The notes under the pieces: model-generated
The model's input: only the letters and a program-made list of their open reading frames with translations
Told to the model about the DNA's origin: nothing
Database searches by the model: none
In this document: in pieces, positions 5,602 to 8,026 of the stretch
How the letters are laid out: each line of letters opens with the position of its first letter
Numbering within the stretch: position 1 is the first letter of the stretch
Translations under genes and position numbers: made by a program
Source of the DNA: an uncultured Collinsella sp.
GTDB taxonomy: Bacteria > Actinomycetota > Coriobacteriia > Coriobacteriales > Coriobacteriaceae
Length of the DNA stretch: 8,026 bases
NCBI GenBank assembly: GCA_900556205.1
Contig: USNX01000047.1
Location: 1-8,026, forward strand
Direction: 5' to 3'

Positions 5602-5889
5602 ATGAAGAAGATCGTTTTGGCTTGCGGTGCTGGCGCTGCTACTTCCACGCTCGTTGCCCAGAAGGTCGCTACCCTGCTCGACGCCAACGGTTATGCCGAC
5701 AAGTACGAGATCGTGCAGTGCGCCATCTCCGAGGCCAAGGATTACTGCGACGAGGGCGCTGACCTGCTGATCGCCACCACCGTTGCCCCCGAGGGCCTCA
5801 CCTGCCCGTACGTGAGTGGCGTGCCCTTCATGACCGGCATGAACCGCGTTGCCGCCGAGAAGGCCGTTCTCGACGTCATGGCTCAGTAG
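5602..5889 (+). CDS. Stand-alone PTS sugar transporter subunit IIB, galactitol (GatB)-like
   Basis: A 95-aa cytosolic protein with the fold and active-site loop of PTS IIB domains. In the phosphotransferase system IIB receives phosphate from IIA on a cysteine and passes it to the sugar bound by membrane IIC. Here the cysteine is C8 in VLACGAGAATSTLV, with the typical Gly/Ser/Thr phosphate-binding loop; PFMTGMNRVAAEKAVLDVM forms the final helix seen in GatB-type proteins. AAGGGAGA (5586-5593) is a good ribosome site. The VOC gene follows after 11 bp and is clearly cotranscribed. No IIA or IIC gene is present within the window, so this is an orphan subunit that must work with partners elsewhere or act as a phosphorylation-dependent regulator. 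Sugar specificity cannot be read from the sequence. Confidence 0.88.
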   Translation: MKKIVLACGAGAATSTLVAQKVATLLDANGYADKYEIVQCAISEAKDYCDEGADLLIATTVAPEGLTCPYVSGVPFMTGMNRVAAEKAVLDVMAQ

Positions 5890-5900
5890 GCGCTGACTGC

Positions 5901-6275
5901 ATGAGTGAGCAGAACGCCAACCCGGTAGAGCTCTTTGGTATGCGCGTTGCCCATGTGGGCATTAACGCCACCGACCCGGCAGACGCCCTGGAGATCGCGG
6001 AGCTGTTCTCGACGATGATGGGCCTGCCCGTCATCGAGACCCCGGTTTCGTACTTCAACGATTCGCTGGTCGAGATCATGAAGCAGAACGGTCGTGGCAC
6101 CAAGGGCCACATCGGCTTTGCCGTTAACGACATCGATGCAGCTGAGAAGTGGTTTGCCGAGCGCGGGCTCGAGGTCAACGAAGAGTCGCGCGCGCTGCTG
6201 CCCGACGGTGGTACCAAGCTCGTGTATTTTAAGCGCGAGTTCGCCGGTTTCGCCGTGCACCTGTGCCGCGAGTAG
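5901..6275 (+). CDS. VOC (glyoxalase/bleomycin resistance) family protein, KDPG-aldolase-tail-like
   Basis: A 124-aa protein of the vicinal oxygen chelate superfamily, with paired beta-alpha-beta modules. Possible metal ligands are H18 (VAHVGIN), E58 (SLVEIM), H70 (KGHIGFAVND) and H120 (FAVHLCRE). The pattern AHVGIN...AELFSTMMG...GHIGFAVNDI...GGTKLVYFKREFAGFAVHL resembles, from memory, the VOC domain fused behind KDPG/KHG aldolases in many Firmicutes; here it is free-standing. That suggests a link to keto-deoxy sugar-acid metabolism, but this is inference and no enzyme activity is shown. The gene starts 11 bp after the IIB stop with no clear Shine-Dalgarno sequence, so translational coupling is likely. 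A strong terminator follows 25 bp after the stop. Confidence 0.85.
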   Translation: MSEQNANPVELFGMRVAHVGINATDPADALEIAELFSTMMGLPVIETPVSYFNDSLVEIMKQNGRGTKGHIGFAVNDIDAAEKWFAERGLEVNEESRALLPDGGTKLVYFKREFAGFAVHLCRE

Positions 6276-6300
6276 CGCACAAGCTGCCATAGCTGGCAAA

Positions 6301-6330
6301 AAGGGATAGGGCCGCGTGGCCCTATCCCTT
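6301..6330. terminator. Bidirectional intrinsic terminator between converging genes
   Basis: AAGGGATAGGGCC (6301-6313) and GGCCCTATCCCTT (6318-6330) form a perfect 13-bp stem with loop GCGT. T-rich sequence follows on the plus strand (TATTTAT), and A-rich sequence precedes it (GCAAA), giving a T-run on the minus strand. It can end both the IIB/VOC unit and the kinase transcript arriving from the right. Confidence 0.92.
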
Positions 6331-6350
6331 TATTTATGCCGAGGGGCTTC

Positions 6351-7646
6351 CTATCGTGGCAGGCGAATCGTAAAGCGGCTGCCGACCCCTTCGACCGAGG
6401 TCACACCGATGACGCCGCCGTGGCTGTCGACGATCCACTTGGCGATCGCAAGCCCCAGACCCGAACCCTGTGCGCCGGCATCGCGCGCGTTGTCGGCACG
6501 GTAGAACCGCTCGAACGCGTGAGCTGCGGATTCCTGGTTCATGCCGATGCCCTCGTCCTCAACACTTATGTCGATCGTGCCCGCGCCCGCATCTGGCGTT
6601 ATGCCAAATGTGACGGTCGTTCCCGCATCCGAGTACTTGGCGGCGTTTTGCACGATCACGCGCAGAGCCTGCTTCACGAGCGCCACGTCGACGGGCGCGT
6701 CGCAGCGCGGGTCGCTGGCAAGCGCAGCGTCAGAAGCCAGCCGATACGTGTGCTCGGTATCGATCATCTGCGATTCTTCGCATACCTCGCTGACCAGTGC
6801 GGCCAGGTTGGTATCCGCACGCCGCAGGACCGTGCGCCCGGCATCGCCGCGCGCCAAAAACAGCAGCTGCTCCACGAGCTCCTGCATATGCTCGCTTTCG
6901 GCCTTGAGGGATGTGATGGACTCCGCCAGCACGGCCGGGTCGTCCTTACCCCAGCGGTCGAGCATGTTCACGTAGCCCTGAATCACCGCGATGGGCGTGC
7001 GCAGCTCGTGGCTCGCGTCGTTGACAAAGCGCATCTGCTGCAGCTTGGCCTCTTGCATCTGGCGCAGCAGGCGGTTGAGCGCGACCTCGATGCTTGCCAG
7101 GTCGGCGTCGCCGGTGGTGACGCTCGGCGAGTCGACGCTTGCGCGCTCGATGGCCTGCTCCAGCGTTTCCATCTTGCCGCCGGAGAGCTGCATGCGGCCG
7201 AGTTCGTCCACGCGCAGGGCCAGATCGTTGAGCGGCGCCATGGTGCGGCGCACGCGGCGGGCGCCGCCGAGCATGTTGAGCACGCTGATGACCTGCCAAC
7301 CCACAACGACAAGGTAGAGAGGCCATAGCGTGACGAGGTCCTGTGCGAGGGGAAAGGTCTTGGTGCTACGCGCAAGCTCGACGGTATAGGTGAGCGTTGT
7401 CAGGTCCCAGCCGCGCGCGGGCGTCAGCGACATGCTGCGAACGGCGGCGCCGGGGATCCATCCCGCGGTAAACGCGCCATCGGGCAGCGTCTGGTTGTAT
7501 CCATAGACGAGGATCGCCGCCGCAATAACCAACAGTAACAGATCGAGCCAGATGTGGCTCATCAAGCGGCGCCACATATAGCTCCAGTTGATGGCGCGGG
7601 CGATGGAGGTGACGCGCTTGACCTCGGCGTTACGCACGGCAGACAT
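6351..7646 (-). CDS. Two-component sensor histidine kinase (HisKA/HATPase, two TM segments)
   Basis: A 431-aa inner-membrane sensor kinase. TM1 is at about 32-50 (IWLDLLLLVIAAAILVYGY), an extracytoplasmic sensor of only about 55 residues follows, then TM2 at about 105-126 (VTLWPLYLVVVGWQVISVL) and a HAMP-like linker with an extended insertion. The H-box FVNDASHELRTP carries the phospho-acceptor H213. The ATPase domain shows the N-box VIVQNAAKYS, G1 VEDEGIGM, the F-box FERFYRAD and G2 GSGLGLAIAK, so it is complete and should be active. ATG 7646 overlaps the end of the regulator gene by 17 bp, with a GGGGTGGG stretch just upstream; Met 24 and 29 are weaker options. The longer frame to 7832 only shadows the regulator. 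The family resembles MprB-type actinobacterial kinases; the signal is unknown. Confidence 0.93.
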   Translation of the reverse strand: MSAVRNAEVKRVTSIARAINWSYMWRRLMSHIWLDLLLLVIAAAILVYGYNQTLPDGAFTAGWIPGAAVRSMSLTPARGWDLTTLTYTVELARSTKTFPLAQDLVTLWPLYLVVVGWQVISVLNMLGGARRVRRTMAPLNDLALRVDELGRMQLSGGKMETLEQAIERASVDSPSVTTGDADLASIEVALNRLLRQMQEAKLQQMRFVNDASHELRTPIAVIQGYVNMLDRWGKDDPAVLAESITSLKAESEHMQELVEQLLFLARGDAGRTVLRRADTNLAALVSEVCEESQMIDTEHTYRLASDAALASDPRCDAPVDVALVKQALRVIVQNAAKYSDAGTTVTFGITPDAGAGTIDISVEDEGIGMNQESAAHAFERFYRADNARDAGAQGSGLGLAIAKWIVDSHGGVIGVTSVEGVGSRFTIRLPR

Positions 7647-8026
7647 AGCCCACCCCGCGCACGGTCTGGATGATGCGGGCGCCGCCGGCGTCCTCGATCT
7701 TGGCGCGCAGATGCGCAATGTGCACGTCGATGTTGTTGGTGTCGCCCACATATTCGTAGCCCAGCGCCTCGTGCGCGATGCGCTCGCGCGTGAGCACGGT
7801 GCCGGCGTGCCCCATAAGCAGGGCGAGGACATCGAACTCGCGAGCGGTCAGCACGATGGGTGAGCCGCCGACCGTGACTTCGCGGCGGTCGGGGTCGAGC
7901 GCAACCGAGCCCACGGCGAGCGCGGCGGGGGAGGGCGAGGCGGAAGCCTGGGTCGTGTCGGTTGCCGGGGACATTGTGGCGATACCGGCGCCCGCGCCGC
8001 CTGCCGCGCCCGCCCCAGTACCGGCG
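7630..8026 (-). CDS. OmpR/PhoB-family response regulator, C-terminal part (receiver outside the window)
   Basis: The frame is open through the window edge. The visible 131 residues are an Ala/Gly-rich then Ser/Pro/Thr-rich linker (1-35) and a complete winged-helix DNA-binding domain (36-131). The domain shows VALDPDRREVTVGG, LTAREFDVLALLMGHAG with the start of the alpha-loop, ERIAHEALGYEY, the recognition helix NNIDVHIAHLRAKI and the wing RIIQTVRGVGYVCRA, a textbook OmpR-type end. The Met at 7974 lies inside the linker and is not taken as the start, because reading continues upstream without a stop and the receiver domain is expected there. The kinase gene overlaps its last 17 bp, so the pair is translationally coupled and forms one two-component system. 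Target genes are unknown. Confidence 0.93.
   Translation of the reverse strand, partial: AGTGAGAAGGAGAGIATMSPATDTTQASASPSPAALAVGSVALDPDRREVTVGGSPIVLTAREFDVLALLMGHAGTVLTRERIAHEALGYEYVGDTNNIDVHIAHLRAKIEDAGGARIIQTVRGVGYVCRA

Noticed and set aside
6336..7328. Plus-strand open frame of 330 codons
   Set aside because: It is the antisense shadow of the histidine kinase, caused by G+C-rich codon bias; its His/Ala/Arg-rich product has no domain pattern.
7647..7832. Upstream extension of the kinase frame
   Set aside because: It overlaps the winged-helix domain of the regulator in another frame and gives a meaningless Thr/Arg/Pro-rich peptide; ATG 7646 directly precedes the normal N-terminus.

Overview
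The window is G+C-rich and looks like the chromosome of an actinomycete of the class Coriobacteriia, most likely a Collinsella or close relative. This rests on recalled protein resemblance, on the order enolase, FtsB/DivIC-like protein, exopolyphosphatase (an actinobacterial arrangement), and on the mix of an orphan PTS IIB subunit with a VOC protein. No database search was possible, so the genus is an inference.

Left part (1-2838, plus strand): the C-terminal two thirds of enolase, a strong intrinsic terminator, then a two-gene unit of an FtsB/DivIC-type division protein with a long disordered N-terminus and a Ppx/GppA phosphatase. The DUF501 gene that often sits between these two in actinobacteria is absent.

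Middle part (2839-4790): an accessory-looking segment. A visibly A+T-richer minus-strand gene encodes an AAA_14/DUF4143 ATPase with a PD-(D/E)xK-like motif. It is bracketed by two nested hairpin repeats that share their outer arms but differ, with compensating changes, in their inner arms. Upstream of the gene are two copies of an 18-bp dyad, 33 bp apart, that look like operators. To the right is a minus-strand tRNA-Leu(UAA). An 80-bp stretch made of its 3' end and its terminator is duplicated 196 bp downstream, so this tRNA flank has been rearranged. The whole segment reads as a small insertion or rearrangement hot spot beside a tRNA gene.

Right part (4815-8026): a minus-strand membrane-anchored TPR-like protein of unknown function, transcribed towards the tRNA. 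Divergent from it is a plus-strand pair: a stand-alone PTS IIB protein and a VOC protein resembling the C-terminal domain fused to some KDPG aldolases. A bidirectional terminator separates this pair from a convergent two-component system on the minus strand. That system is a complete two-TM histidine kinase whose start overlaps the end of an OmpR-family response regulator; the regulator's receiver domain lies beyond the window edge.

The items most worth a second look are the paired nested hairpins around the ATPase, the duplicated tRNA 3' end, the twin dyads upstream of the ATPase, and the orphan IIB/VOC pair.
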